From Liriodendron chinense (taxonomy: Eukaryota > Streptophyta > Magnoliopsida > Magnoliales > Magnoliaceae), in NCBI GenBank assembly GCA_003013855.2, contig PVNU02004100.1:1276501-1340500 (forward strand): a DNA stretch of 64,000 nt. Direction: 5' to 3'. Below are positions 45,427-56,490 of this stretch, piece by piece. Each line of letters starts with the position of its first letter. Position 1 is the first letter of the stretch. Under the pieces are notes generated by a model, which searched no databases, had not been told where the DNA came from, and was given only the letters and a program-made list of their open reading frames with translations. A program made the translations under genes and the position numbers.

Positions 45427-46350
45427 GTGACACAAGATCGGGGGAGAGGAAGGAACAGAAAGGGCGGAAAGGCCCGAGATAAATCAAGAGGCAAGTCGGT
45501 TGCCAGGAAAGATGTTGAATGCTGAAATAGTGGCAAGAAGGGCCACTATAAGCATGAATGTAAGAAGAAGAAGGGTGACAAGAAGGGTAAATGAAAGGAG
45601 AAGGAAGATGAATCGGATTCTACTGCGGTCGCCTCAAATGATGATGTTGTTGTTATTCTTTCGACAGCACGATGTTTATCTCACGGCTTCGAGTCAGGAC
45701 ACCAACTGGATGATAGACTCAGGAGTCTTGTTTCATGCGACTCCACGCAGGGATTTCTTCACAAGCTACAAGTCAGGTGACTATGGGACAGTGAAGATGG
45801 AAAATTCTAGTGTTTCAAAAATTGTAGGAGTCGGTGATATTTGTGTGAAGACCAATGTGGGTTGCACATTGGTTCTCAGGGATGTGATACACATTCCAGA
45901 CCTTCACCTCAACTTGATGTCGACGGGAAGGTTGGATGATGATGGCTATGAAAGCCGGTTTGTTGGTGGGAGCTAGAAGCTCATCAAGGGTTCGTTAATT
46001 GCTACCAGAGGAAAGAAGTGTTACACCCTTTATAAGGTAAGTGTCAGTGTGTGCAAGGGTGGGTTGAATGCAGAAGAAGATTCAGCTACTGATGTGTGGC
46101 ACAGGCGTCTAGGCCACATGAGTGAAAAATGGCTTCAGCTACTAGCAAAGAAGTGGCTCCTTCCAGATGTGACAAGTATACCTCTCAAAACCTGTATTGA
46201 CTGTTTATTTGGGAAACAGCATAGAGTTTCTTTTGTTAAAACTGTTTCTCATATTAATAAAGTACATGCATTATATTTGGTTTATTCTGATGTTTGTAGT
46301 CCTATGATGACAAAAACATTGGGTGGGGCATTGATTTTGTCACTTTTATA
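45427..46350 (+). pseudogene. copia B gag end, protease and integrase zinc domain
   Basis: gag resumes (VTQDRGRGRNRKGGKAR). Its zinc knuckle reads C-stop-N-S-GKKGHYKHEC, so Trp became TGA and the second Cys became Ser. The protease follows with NWMIDSG (DSG near 45714), then DVIHIPDLHLNLMSTGRLDD. The integrase zinc domain is WHRRLGHMSEKW ... CIDCLFGKQHRVSF. Frames shift at least twice and TAG occurs near 45974. Confidence 0.85.
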
Positions 46351-47275
46351 GATGATGCATCTAGGAGGGTTGGCGTTTATGCTTTGAAATCTAAGGACGA
46401 GGTATTTGGTGTGTTTAAATTGTTTCATGCTATGGTCGAGAGAGAGAGACAGGTAGATCATTGAAGTGCATCCCCACTGACAATGGTGGTGAATACATTA
46501 GTGAGTTTCATGAGTATTGCAAGTCACTGAGTATACAGCATGAACAGGCGGTTCCCAAGACCCCCCAGCATAATGGTGTGGCTGAGCGAATGAATTGCAC
46601 CATTGTAGAGAGAATCAGATGCATGTTATCCCATGCAAAGTTACCCAAGATGCTCTGGGGAGAAGCAATGCACACGGTGGTGTATGTGATAAACAGGTCT
46701 CCATCAGCCCTGTTGAATAGAGAAGTACTGGAGAAGATGTGGACTGGACGTGATCCATCGTACAGTCATCTCAGGGTGTTTGGATGTAGGACATCCGTTC
46801 ACGTACCAAAGGACGAGAGGTCCAAGCTCGATATGAAGATCAGACAGTTCGTGTTCTTAGGGTACGGTGATGAAAATTCGGTTATAGGTTGTGGGATCCG
46901 ACCGAGAAGAAGCTCGTTAAGAGAAGAAATGTGGTTTTCATTGAAGATCAGTATATAGAAGACATTGAAAAGCCAGAGAAGACCCAACCTAGTTCAGGTG
47001 AACTGGAAGACATGGATCCGATTACTCCTCCTGTGGTGCCTGATGATAGGGGAGTACAGCAAGGTGCAGAGGATGAGGGAGTCCCTACAGATGATGAACA
47101 GGGGGAGCATCCCCAACCCGATCCACCTGTTGAGCCGCAGGTGAGTAGGACATCAAGGGACAGACATCCATCCAAGAAGTACTTGCTGCATGAGTACATT
47201 ATGCTCACTGATGGGGGAGAGCCAGAAGACTATTCTGAGGCCCTAGCCGACATCATAAGGGGGAGTGGTTGAAAG
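46351..47275 (+). pseudogene. copia B integrase core and linker
   Basis: IPTDNGGEYISEFHEYCKSL and PKTPQHNGVAERMNCTIVER carry the second Asp and the Glu of the DDE core; the first Asp is in VYSDVCSP just upstream in another frame. LRVFGCRTSVHVPKDERSKL and VFLGYGDE end the core. A Pro/Glu/Asp-rich linker precedes the reverse transcriptase. Confidence 0.85.
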
Positions 47276-48811
47276 CTATGCAAGAGGAAATAGAATCCTT
47301 ACATAAGAACACCACACCTATGACATGGTGAAATTGCCTAAGGGCAAGAAAACTCTGAGCAACAAGTGGGTGTTCAGAAAGAAGAATGAGCAGAAGAATT
47401 CACAGATAAGGTACAAGGCCAGACTTGTAGTGAAATGGTTTGGTCAGAGGAAAGGAATAGACTTCGAGGAGATATTCTCACCAGTGGTGAAGATGACATC
47501 CATACTGGTGTTGCTTGGGTTAGCGGCTAGCATGGATCTGGAGATAGAGCAGTTAGATGTCAAAACTGCTTTCCTCCATAGTGACCTGGAAGAAAAGATC
47601 TACATGTGCCAACCAGAGGGGTTCGAAGTCAAGGGCAAAGAGCATATGGTGTGTAGGCTTAGGAAGAGCTTGTATGGGCTGAAATAAGCTCCTAGGCAAT
47701 GGTACAAGAAGTTCGACTCGTTCATGTTAAAGCATGGATATGACAGAACGGAGTCAGACCACTGTGTGTTCACGCGCAAGTTCTCAGATGGTAATTTCTT
47801 ATTTCTGCTATTGTACGTTGATGATATGCTCATCATGGGAAAAGACATCAAGAAGATTGACAGGCTGAAATAGGAGTTGGCAAGTCGTTTGCGATGAAAG
47901 ACTTGGGCCCGGCCAAACAGATCCTAGGAATGGGAGATAACCCGTGACAGAAGCAGCAGGAAGCTTTGGTTGTCACAAGAGTGGTATATTGAGAAAGTCT
48001 TAGAGCGGTTCAATATGAATGCAGCGAAGCCAGTCAGTACTCCACTAGATGGTCACTTCAAATTGAGTGACAAGCAGTGTCCCAAGACGAAGGCGGAAGT
48101 GGAAGAGATGTGGAAGATACCCTACGCGTCAGCGGTAGGAAGTTTGATGTATGCTATGGTGTGTACACGCCCAGACATAACATATGCGGTTGGTGTTGTC
48201 AGCCGGTATCTTGCCAATCCTGGCAAAGAACATTGGGCAGCGGTGAAGTAGATACTACGGTATCTGAGAGGCTCATCCAAGTTGAGCTTATGTTAAGGTG
48301 ACGGAAAACCTATGTTAGAAGGTTAGACAGATGCGGATATGGCAGGTGACATAGACTCTAGGAAGTCTATATCGAGGTTTATGTTCACGTTTGCAGGGGG
48401 AGCGGTCTTTTGGCAGAGCCAGCTATACAGAATGTCGTAGCATTGTTAACGACAGAGGCCGAGTACATCGCGGTCACAGAAGCATGCAAAGAGATGCTTT
48501 GGATGAAGAGGTTCCTATAGGAACTCAGCCTGAAGCAGGAGGAGCACGTGGTCTATTGCAATAGCCAAAGTGCTATACACTTGAGCAAGAATCCAAGTCA
48601 TCATTCCAAGTCGAAGCACATAGAGATTCCAAGTCGAAGCACATAGAGATTCGGTATCATTAGATCAGGAATACTTTGGAACAGAAGATGTTACAGTTTG
48701 AGAAGGTCTATACGGACGATAACGGGTCAGACATGATGACCAAGGCTTTGCTCAAGGGAAAGTTTAAGGTTTGTAGAAACCTGGCTGGCTTGAAGAAGGC
48801 GAATTTCTCCT
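47276..48811 (+). pseudogene. copia B reverse transcriptase and RNase H
   Basis: LSNKWVFRKKNEQ, FEEIFSPVVKMTSI, LDVKTAFLHSDLEEKIYM and SLYGLK (then TAA for Gln) precede YVDDMLIMGKD near 47815. YASAVGSLMYAMVCTRPDI ends the RT. RNase H follows in broken frames (TDADMAGDIDSRKS). A 23-bp direct duplication near 48612-48650 (CCAAGTCGAAGCACATAGAG unit) shifts the frame in the KSKHIE motif. Confidence 0.85.
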
Positions 48812-48818
48812 GAGTCAG

Positions 48819-48831
48819 AAAGGGGGAGATT
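48819..48831 (+). other. polypurine tract of copia B
   Basis: AAAGGGGGAGATT abuts the TG of the 3' LTR. Confidence 0.85.
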
Positions 48832-49623
48832 TGATAGGGTTTTCCTCCTCAAAGCGAGAGGAGAGATGTGAAACTTGGTAAGGTCGGGCACCTGGACCAT
48901 ATTCTGGTCGGGTGACCGAAATTCCATGAGATGAAGCAGTTTTGCTGTTGGACTGTTTTTCAACAGTCGGGCGCCCGACGGGTTAGGTGACCGGGTGCCC
49001 GATATTCGAGATTTTCCCTCTGAAGCCGCTTGATAGTTTTTGGCTTGGGCGGGCGCCCGATGGTCTGATGATCGGGCGCCCGACCCTACGCGGACTGCTT
49101 ATACGCAGTTTCCTATTTGGGTTCTAATTCCTCTGGTTTCCTACTTAAGGGGTTCCAAATCGGGATTAGGGTATCCCATTGAGTTGTTTTCACGTCCAAG
49201 GTGAGAGATAGAGAAAAAGAGGAAGAGAGAAAGAGAAAAGAGAGAGAGAGGAAGCTTGTAGAAGGGAGAAGTTGTTTGAAGAGGAGTTTTTCTGCGCAAC
49301 CGTCGTCTCAACGCTTCTACGTCTTCGTGATCGGTGAGATCCTCCTATTCTCATAGTTCTCTTGTTGTTTATTCATCCCTGCGTGGGTGAAGAAAGTTTG
49401 ATCCAAGCAGTGTGTACTTGTGATCGGTTGTAACGCTCTAATTCATAGCGGATTGTTAATCTGGACTAGGTCCCATGGTTTTTACCTCTTTTGAGGGTTT
49501 TTCACGAAAAAACCCCTTTGTTGTGTGGTTGATGCTTTATTCTTGATTATTGCATTATTATAGTCCATAATTCTAATGTATTGGGGGGTGAGATCCTAAG
49601 GCTTGTGTGAAACGCACCCAACA
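48832..49623 (+). repeat. 3' LTR of copia B
   Basis: 792 bp from TGATAGGGTTTTCC to GCACCCAACA, partner of 33111-33946. Confidence 0.92.
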
Positions 49624-49754
49624 ATAATTGCTACTAGTATCATTCAAGAACAATCGTAAGATGCAAACCATGCATAACAATATGAAATTTACATATATAA
49701 TACAAGGAAGCACATTTACAAACTAATCCACTTTAAAACCAGTTAAAGTCTTAC

Positions 49755-49982
49755 TTGCACTGCTCCTCTACGAAGTCTTTCTGAGATATCGAGTTGGTAA
49801 CAGCTGTAATACAACAATTTTTATACTTCTGAGCCATATGTAAAGTAAATGGTCCCTACCCATAACCAAGATCAAGATCAAGGGTGGTGTGACTATCTTG
49901 TATTTGTGCCCTTGCACAGCATAGATTAAGCATTGCAATCTCAGCCTCATCCAGTGTCATCGATTCATCCTTAAAGTAACAA
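49755..49982 (-). pseudogene. methyltransferase-like exon with SAM-binding region
   Basis: After a CCAG acceptor the exon reads CYFKDESMTLDEAEIAMLNL, then CCARAQIQDS, the degraded SAM loop LDLDLGYG-stop-G (TAG replaces Trp), and ITAVTNSISQKDFVEEQC, ending at a GTAAGA donor. The frame is open over all 76 codons but for this one stop. SMTL.EAE..ML.L.C.RAQI and TNS..Q..F..EQC are strongly diagnostic of coclaurine N-methyltransferase-like proteins. Confidence 0.85.
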
Positions 49983-50930
49983 CTGGTTTAGTTTAAGCGA
50001 AGGTTAGAAGGTAAGATAAAACAAAATAATAGAGCTTTTCTCAGTCCCCCAGGCACACCATGCATGCGCCAGCATGGCATATACGTGCGATATTCAATTC
50101 ATCCATCTAAATTACCACCATGTAGATGTCCTATACCAAGAATCAGGTCAATCCACTAATTAGGTGGGCCATGGTATAAAACTTGGCTGAAAATTTTCTA
50201 ACAAGCTCACCTATTTTTAATACTGCGGCCAACCTACCGAGTCAACCATCTTCATTTCCAGTAGAGAATGTCAATGTATTTGAACCCATATGGATGGCCT
50301 TTTATGTGTGCGCAATTAGCAAAGCTCCAAACTAATGAACATTATGAATTGAAATCAACAAAACTTATTGTTACTTTCTGCTTCCATACTAAAATGAGAA
50401 CAGCTAGAAGCAAGTATATCAATGGCATTTCATGAAGTTTTGGAATGAAATATAGATTTTAAGCAATAATAGATGCTCATATTATTGCCAATTAATAATA
50501 AAATTTATTATACAAATAAAATACAGGTGTTGATATGGTCGATGATATTGCCGATTAATGGAAATGTAGGGAAATATTGGGGAAACATGTGGAAGATGGT
50601 GGAAATTTTTAGTGAAACTTTGAAAGATGCTACAATATACATATTTGCATATTTAGGAATAAAAAAAAGAGAGAGAATGCCACATGGACACCGATATGTT
50701 GGTTGAATTCTAAAAAAATGCTTGCTTTTAAGCTCTTTCTGAAAATCCGCTTAAGGTTTCCAAAGTTAGCACACAAAAAAAAAAAACACGCATCTTCAAA
50801 TGCCATTATTTTATTTTTTTAAAGACATTTTAACCCTCATGATCTCGCATAATGTATCTAAAAGAAAAGAAAATTCCCATGATCTCTCACATCCGAATGC
50901 ACTAAGCCCAAAGTGGGGATAACGCCACAC
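49983..50930. other. gene-free stretch upstream of the methyltransferase pseudogene
   Basis: The first exon of the methyltransferase should lie here on minus, but I could not find it. The stretch is AT-rich. A short plus-strand string near 50330 (TNEHYEL) is discussed under rejected items. Confidence 0.4.
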
Positions 50931-51058
50931 CATTGCCCACCGTTGAAACCTTCCTAGGGCCACTCTACCGGATGTACAATGCATACATGAAGGTGGAGCC
51001 TACGGTTAAATCCCACCCACATCACTGGTTTCAGGCGGGACTTCGATGGATACCTAAC

Positions 51059-51480
51059 TGTGGAGCCCATTGTCATTCATGTACCTTACATTCACGCACT
51101 CCATGCGCTTTTACATATCATTTTAGGGTACGACCCAAAAACTGAAGCAGATTCAAATATGAGGTGGACCACATCACAAGAAGCAGTGGTGATTGAATCT
51201 CCACCATTAAAAACTTCTTGGGTGCTACCGAAATGTTTATCTGCCATCCAACCTTTCGATAAGTCCGCAAAGACCTGGATGAAAGACCCACACAAATTTC
51301 AGCTTGATACAAAAACTTTTGTGGCCCATAATTTTTTTTTAATGGTCAATCACCACCGTTTCTTCTGGTATGGTCCAATTGAGATTTGGATCTGCTTCAT
51401 TTTTGCGGATCATGTCCTAAAGATGAGTTGTCAAAACAGTTGGACAGCGTGGATGTAAGGAACATACGTCAAGGTGGGCA
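51059..51480. mobile_element. foldback element 1 of the cluster
   Basis: The left arm (GTGGAGCCCATTGTCATTCA, ATTTTAGGGTACGACC) pairs with the right arm (AAGGTGGGCACAATGACGG reversed, GGATCATGTCCTAAAGATG). The short loop between them contains CACCGTTTCTTCTGG. Confidence 0.65.
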
Positions 51481-51633
51481 CAATGACGGATCCCACCCAC
51501 CTCGTTGAATCGGAGGTGCGCAACTTGGGTGAGACCCCGGAATCAGCGATGTGGTTGGCCCTGAACCTAGGGCCCACCTGGATGTATTTTATGTATATCC
51601 TGCATCTTCTTTTACGGGCGCGGATTTCCTGCG

Positions 51634-52076
51634 CTGGGAACCAAGGTGGGGCCCACAGTGGTGTTTTTTGATGAATCCACCCCGTCCATCCGTTTTGGGA
51701 GCTCATTTTAGGACATGAGAACAAAAATGAACCGGATCCAAGACTCAAGTGGGCCGAAAACATGAGTATTAGACGTCCACAGTTGAAATATTTGTGGAGC
51801 CACAGGAGTTTAGAATCAGAATAATATTTGTGTTTCCAGTTCATCCCAGTAGTAGTGACGTTAAGAACGGTGTGGATGTCATATAAACATCACTGTGGAC
51901 CCCAGGGAGGTTTCAACGGTAGTAATTTACCTACCCACCTTTTCCTTTAGTGAGGCCAACTTGAGTCTTGGATTCGGTTCATTTTTGTTATTGTGTCCTA
52001 AAATGAGCCCCCAAAACGGATGGACGGGGTGGATTCATCAAAAAACACCACTGTTGGCCCCACCTTAGTTCCCAGG
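51634..52076. mobile_element. foldback element 2 of the cluster
   Basis: The arm CTGGGAACCAAGGTGGGGCC, ACAGTGGTGTTTTTTGATG, CCGTCCATCCGTTTTGGGAG is repeated in inverted form from 51950 to 52076. The arms are about 120 bp and closely similar. Confidence 0.75.
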
Positions 52077-52099
52077 AGCTTACTGCACAGGGCTTTCAT

Positions 52100-52186
52100 T
52101 TTTTATTGCGGGTAGACCACACCATAAGAAACACTGGTTAATGACCATGAAAAACCTTGTATGGGCTACAAAAGTTTTCTATCGAC

Positions 52187-52279
<93 letters not shown>

Positions 52280-52510
52280 CATCCCTGTCTACGTGACCTT
52301 ATCAACAGATTGGACGGTAAATAAACGTTATGGTGGACTCCAGGAAGTTTTTAATGGTAGGGGTTCAATGAGCACTGCTTCCTATGGTGTAGTCCACTTA
52401 ACATTTGCATGTGCTTCATTTTTTGTGGTGTGTCCTAAAATAATCTAAAGAAACAAACAGACAGCATGGATATGCAACAAATACATCAGTGGGCCCTCGG
52501 TTCAGGTCCC
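52100..52510. mobile_element. foldback element remnant with a TA repeat in its loop
   Basis: A short left arm (GACCACACCATAAGAAACAC) and a longer right arm (TATGGTGTAGTCCACTTAAC ... CATCAGTGGGCCC) remain. The TA microsatellite lies between them. Confidence 0.5.
52191..52277. repeat. (TA)n microsatellite, about 87 bp
   Basis: Uninterrupted alternating T and A. Confidence 0.95.
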
Positions 52511-52540
52511 ACCCACATCGCGGTTCGGGGGTCTCACCTA

Positions 52541-53000
52541 AGTTGCGCCCGATTATCTCCTCTAAGTGGGGCCCACTGTAATGTTTGTGATAAATCTACG
52601 TCGTCCAAAAGTTTTGTGAGATCATTTTAGGTGTTGCGAAAAAAAATGAACGGGATCCAAGACTCAAGTGGGCTGAAAAACATGACGATTGAACTTCCTA
52701 CAGTTGAAATATTCGTGGGGCCACAGAAGTTTTGAATCAGGATAATATTTGTGTTTTCAGTTCATTTCAGTAGGAATGAGATTATGAACGGTATAGATGG
52801 CATATAAACATCACTGTGGACCCCATAGAGGTTTCAACGGTAGGAATTTCCCTACCCACCTTTGGCTTTAGTGCGACCCACTTGAGTCTTGAATCCCGTT
52901 CATTTTTTCCGCAACGCCTAAAATTATCTCACAAAACTTTTTGGACGGTGTAGATTTATCACAAACATCACGGTGGGCCCCACCTAGATTCCGAGCGCAA
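52541..53000. mobile_element. foldback element 3 of the cluster
   Basis: The left arm (AAGTGGGGCCCACTGTAATG, TTTGTGATAAATCTACG) is mirrored by the right arm (GTAGATTTATCACAAACATC, ACGGTGGGCCCCACCTAG). Confidence 0.75.
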
Positions 53001-53079
53001 GAGATGCCTGCGAAAGCCCCAACGTGCCGCTGGTTTTGGAAACAGATTTCCTGCCTAAGATCTCGCAGCAAGTTCCTTG

Positions 53080-53530
53080 CGCTGGGACGCTAGGTGGGGC
53101 CCACTGTGATGTGTGTGAGCAATCCATCCCACCCACTCATTTTGCAAGATCATTTTAGGAAATGCAACAAAAAATAAGCCAGATCCAAAATTCAAGGGGG
53201 CCACGCAAGAGGGAAAACTGGAAAAAGAAATGCCTACCATTGAAAGCTTCTTGGACTCTATCTTGATGTTTATATGCCATCCAATCCGTTTATAAGGTCA
53301 TTTCTACCGGGATGAACTAAAAGAAACTTATCCTAATACAAAACTTTTGTGGTCATACAAATATTTCAATGGTGGTTATTCGATCCTCACTGTTTCCTCT
53401 CATGTGGCCCACTTAAGTCTTGGGTCCGGCTCACTTTTTATTGCATATACGAAAATGAACTCAAAAAATGAATAAACAGGGTGGATTTCTCACAAAAATC
53501 AAGGTGGGCCCCACCTAACTTCTCTGCACA
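53080..53530. mobile_element. foldback element 4 of the cluster
   Basis: The left arm (GCTAGGTGGGGCCCACTGTG, CATTTTGCAAGATCATTTTA) is mirrored on the right (CAAGGTGGGCCCCACCTAAC). Confidence 0.7.
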
Positions 53531-53595
53531 CACAAAGCCTTTACGAAGAAATCAGCGTCCACGGCCAAGGAGCACCACCTTCCCTGCTAGGTTTC

Positions 53596-54035
53596 AAATG
53601 GTGTGGCCCGTCATGACGCATGTGTGATATTTAAACCATCAATTCATTTTTTAAGGTCATTTTAGGGGATGGACCAAAATAGGAGGCGGATCCATATTTC
53701 AAGTGGACCACACCATAGGAGACGTAAGGGATTGAACGCCTACCCTTAGTTAATTCTTAGGGGCCAAACATGTTAGATGACAAAAGGCAATTATAGTGGC
53801 CCCCTTAATTTAGGTCCACATCACCTAATGAACAAGTTGGATGGAAAAAAAAAAAAAATTACATGGGCTGTAGCATTTTTTAATGGGGGGATTTTATTGT
53901 CACTGTTAACTCTTGTGGGAACCACCTGAGATTTGAATTTTTTTATTTTTGAGTTCATGCCTTCAAATAATGTTCTACTGAAGGATGGATGCGCGTGCAT
54001 CAAACAAACACATCAATGTAGGGCCCACATTGTAG
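53596..54035. mobile_element. foldback element 5 of the cluster, more diverged
   Basis: The left arm (GTGTGGCCCGTCATGACGCA) and right arm (ACATCAATGTAGGGCCCACA) are the poorest match of the group. A 14-A run lies in the loop. Confidence 0.5.
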
Positions 54036-54366
54036 TACACCTTCATAGTGGAATCCGTGACCCTTGCGCACGAGAAGTTAATATAGGACATAATTGTCTT
54101 TTTGAAATATAACAGACACCACTGTTAGTAAAAGTCAAAATAAGTGTTTTTTTTTTTACCCGTTTAAAAACCTTAAGTGGGTTTTGGAAAGAGTTTAAAA
54201 GTATAAGTTTTTTTGGAATTCAACAAAAACATAAGCATTTATATGTCATTGTATTGCAAAATCAATGCATACATAATAAGTTTTCATTTAATAGAGGGCT
54301 TAACAGAATATGTTGTCATAGGAAATTAGCCCAATAGTAACTAAAATGAGTTTATATAAATACAAA

Positions 54367-56061
54367 GTAATTTTTACCAAAATGGCCCTAAGATATGGCC
54401 TTTTTAAGAAAATAGCCTTCCTTTTTATTTTTTTTTGTATTTAGCCTCCTGACACCTTTTTTTTTTTTTACTTTTTAAAGGACCAAAATACCCTTGCCTT
54501 TATGAGCTTCCCAGTACTTGCTTTTGCTTGCAGGAGAAGCTTTGTAGCTCCAATCCTAATGCATTTGTTGGCTCTCATGTGGTGATTGGGCCGACTTGAA
54601 GGGAGATCCAATCCGTTCATTTTCTTTGTAGCCCATTATTTTGGTCAAAAGACACTAATTTCAGCCGGATATGAGCTCTTTGTGGTCCATAACAACTGAT
54701 AATGGTAGCCATTCACTCACAATTGTTTCCTTGTGGTGAGGTCCACCTTATCTGTGGATATAACTCATTCTTTGGCCCTATGACGTTAAATTGAAATTTG
54801 AAATGGACGGTGTGGATTTGACACATACCCCACAGTGGGGCCCACAACCCTAAAACACATGACAACTCATACGCTTAACATATGACAACCACGACCTGGA
54901 TCCTTAACACTTGACAACTTCGACCCTTAACACAAGACAACCATGACCTAGACCCTTAACACATGACAACCTTGACCCTTAACACATGACAACTAGGATC
55001 TAGACCCTTAATACATGACAACCCAAAACCTTAACATATGTCAATGGTTGACATGTGTTAAGGGTCGAGCTTGGCACAACTGTTCAACCAAGGCAGTACA
55101 TTACAAAATCCAAATTCTATCTCCTTCATTGTCTTCTGTATGACCACAACAACCATCCATCTCCCCCTTAAATCCCTTCGGACAATTACTTTTCCTCACG
55201 ACGATCACTTCTCCCCCACGAGAACAACCACGACCATCCCTCTCTATCCACAACCAAAAGTGGCTTCCATCTCTAAGAAAATGTTATTCTGAAAAGATAA
55301 AAAAAAATCTATGCAAAATGTCTTCCTCGTATTGGTGGCTTCCATCTCTAAGAAATGTGGTCATCAGAGCAAAAACAACACTCGTTTTTAGGGCGAAAGA
55401 GTTGTTGGCAGTACCCATACGCCGAAGAAGTTGATGGAGGTGATTGTATGTTGGAAAATATAGTTGGAGGGGGTGATGGTGGGTTCCACGGAAGATATGT
55501 TCAACAAGGAAGAAGAAGAGTCCCAGCAAAACAACAATGGGGTTCTCGGATGGCCTTTGACCCTACCTAAAGGGTCTTCGGACAACGTCTCCTGAGCCTA
55601 TGGTGAGATGCATATGAAATCCATTCTATCAATTGAAGTCGGAATTTGATGAAAGGCCATGGTTCGAAGAATGACCTACATCCACCGATCATGTGGACCA
55701 CACTACAAGGAAACAGTTGGCAATGAACGACCACCATTATCATTTGTCAGGTCTTGTAGTCTACGGAGAGCTCATATCAATATAAGGTTTACCTGCCTTG
55801 CCAAAGAAGTGGTGGGCCACAAAGAGGATGAATGGATTAGATCTACCTTCTAGTGAGCCCAATCACCACATGATGGCTAACAAATGCGTCGGGAATCTTC
55901 TCTTGCACGAAAAGCAAGTATGGGGGCATTTCATAAAGGCAAGGGCATTTTGGACTTGTAAAAAGTAAAAAAGGTGTCAAGAGGCCAAATAAAAAAAGAA
56001 ATGAAAAGGGAGGCTATTTTTTTAGAAAGACCATACCTTGGGGTCATTTTGGTAAAAATCC
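54367..56061. mobile_element. non-autonomous Mutator-like element (MULE) 2
   Basis: Inverted ends GTAATTTTTACCAAAATGG and, reversed, GGATTTTTACCAAAATGAC, both followed by CCCYAAGRTATGG, are flanked by TAAATACAAA on both sides (54357-54366 and 56062-56071). Internal sequence is shared with MULE 1, including the TAACTCATTCTTTGG stretch, the minisatellite and the TCTCCTTCATTGTCTTC stretch. An open frame at 55355-55570 on plus is unlike anything I know and is not called. Confidence 0.85.
54850..55040. repeat. ACATGACAACC minisatellite in MULE 2
   Basis: About eight short units like those at 16205-17215 (CCTTAACACATGACAACC). Confidence 0.85.
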
Positions 56062-56139
56062 TAAATACAAATGTACGTAACAAACAATAGCTAAGACATG
56101 CAAAAGTAAATAAACTAAAAAATATACCTATCTGGCCAT

Positions 56140-56490
56140 CCCTCATACCCATCTATCCATCCACCCATCCCATCTAACCATCCATACTTCTAATCATCTA
56201 AACATCCCTCCATCCATCAATCCAACCATCCAACTAACCATCCATCCCATCCATCCACCTATCCATCTAATCATCCAGCCATCCAAGCATCCATCCATCG
56301 TATCCATCCAACCATCCATCAACTCGTCAATCAAACCATCCATCCATCACATCTATCCACCCAATCATCCAAACATCTATCCATCCGTCCCATCTATCCA
56401 TCCAATCATCCAATCATCCATCCATCCATCCATCCATCCCATATATAAATCCAATTATCCAACCATTCAACCACCCATCCAATCTAGAAA
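56140..56490. repeat. CCATCCATC minisatellite
   Basis: A degenerate array of CCAT/CATC units (CATCCATCCAACCATCC) covers about 350 bp. 56491-57300 is AT-rich and holds no gene that I can see; ATGGATTTCAAGTGAAATCC near 56910 is a short palindrome. Confidence 0.9.

Larger units (their letters stand above)
33111..49623 (+). mobile_element. copia element B (Tnt1-like), interrupted by Tat-like copy 2
   Basis: LTRs at 33111-33946 and 48832-49623, a tRNA-Met site at 33950, gag, protease, integrase, reverse transcriptase and RNase H in copia order, and a perfect polypurine tract show a full element. The flanks GTAAT (33106-33110) and ATAAT (49624-49628) form a 5-bp target duplication with one transition. 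Without the nested element it would be about 5.7 kb. The polyprotein resembles the TNT 1-94 group. Many stops and frameshifts make it inactive. Confidence 0.9.
32200..49982 (-). pseudogene. coclaurine N-methyltransferase-like pseudogene, split by copia B
   Basis: Four pieces on the minus strand read, in order, as consecutive exons of the SAM-dependent methyltransferase family that includes (S)-coclaurine N-methyltransferase and cyclopropane-fatty-acid synthase-like enzymes. They are 49982-49755, 32764 to about 32705, 32632-32522 and 32292-32200. Splice sites sit at the expected exon edges. The gene is dead: the SAM-binding loop GxGWG reads GYG-stop-G (TAG at 49856-49858), a base has been gained near the start of the second piece, the acceptor before the third is CTG, and TAA at 32209-32211 breaks the fourth. 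N-terminal and C-terminal exons were not found. Copia B sits in the intron between the first and second pieces. The substrate cannot be inferred. Confidence 0.75.

Noticed and set aside
50325..50375. Plus-strand string resembling NEQHYEL of methyltransferase exon 1
   Set aside because: Only about seven residues match, and it is on the opposite strand to the other exons; chance or an inverted fragment cannot be told apart.
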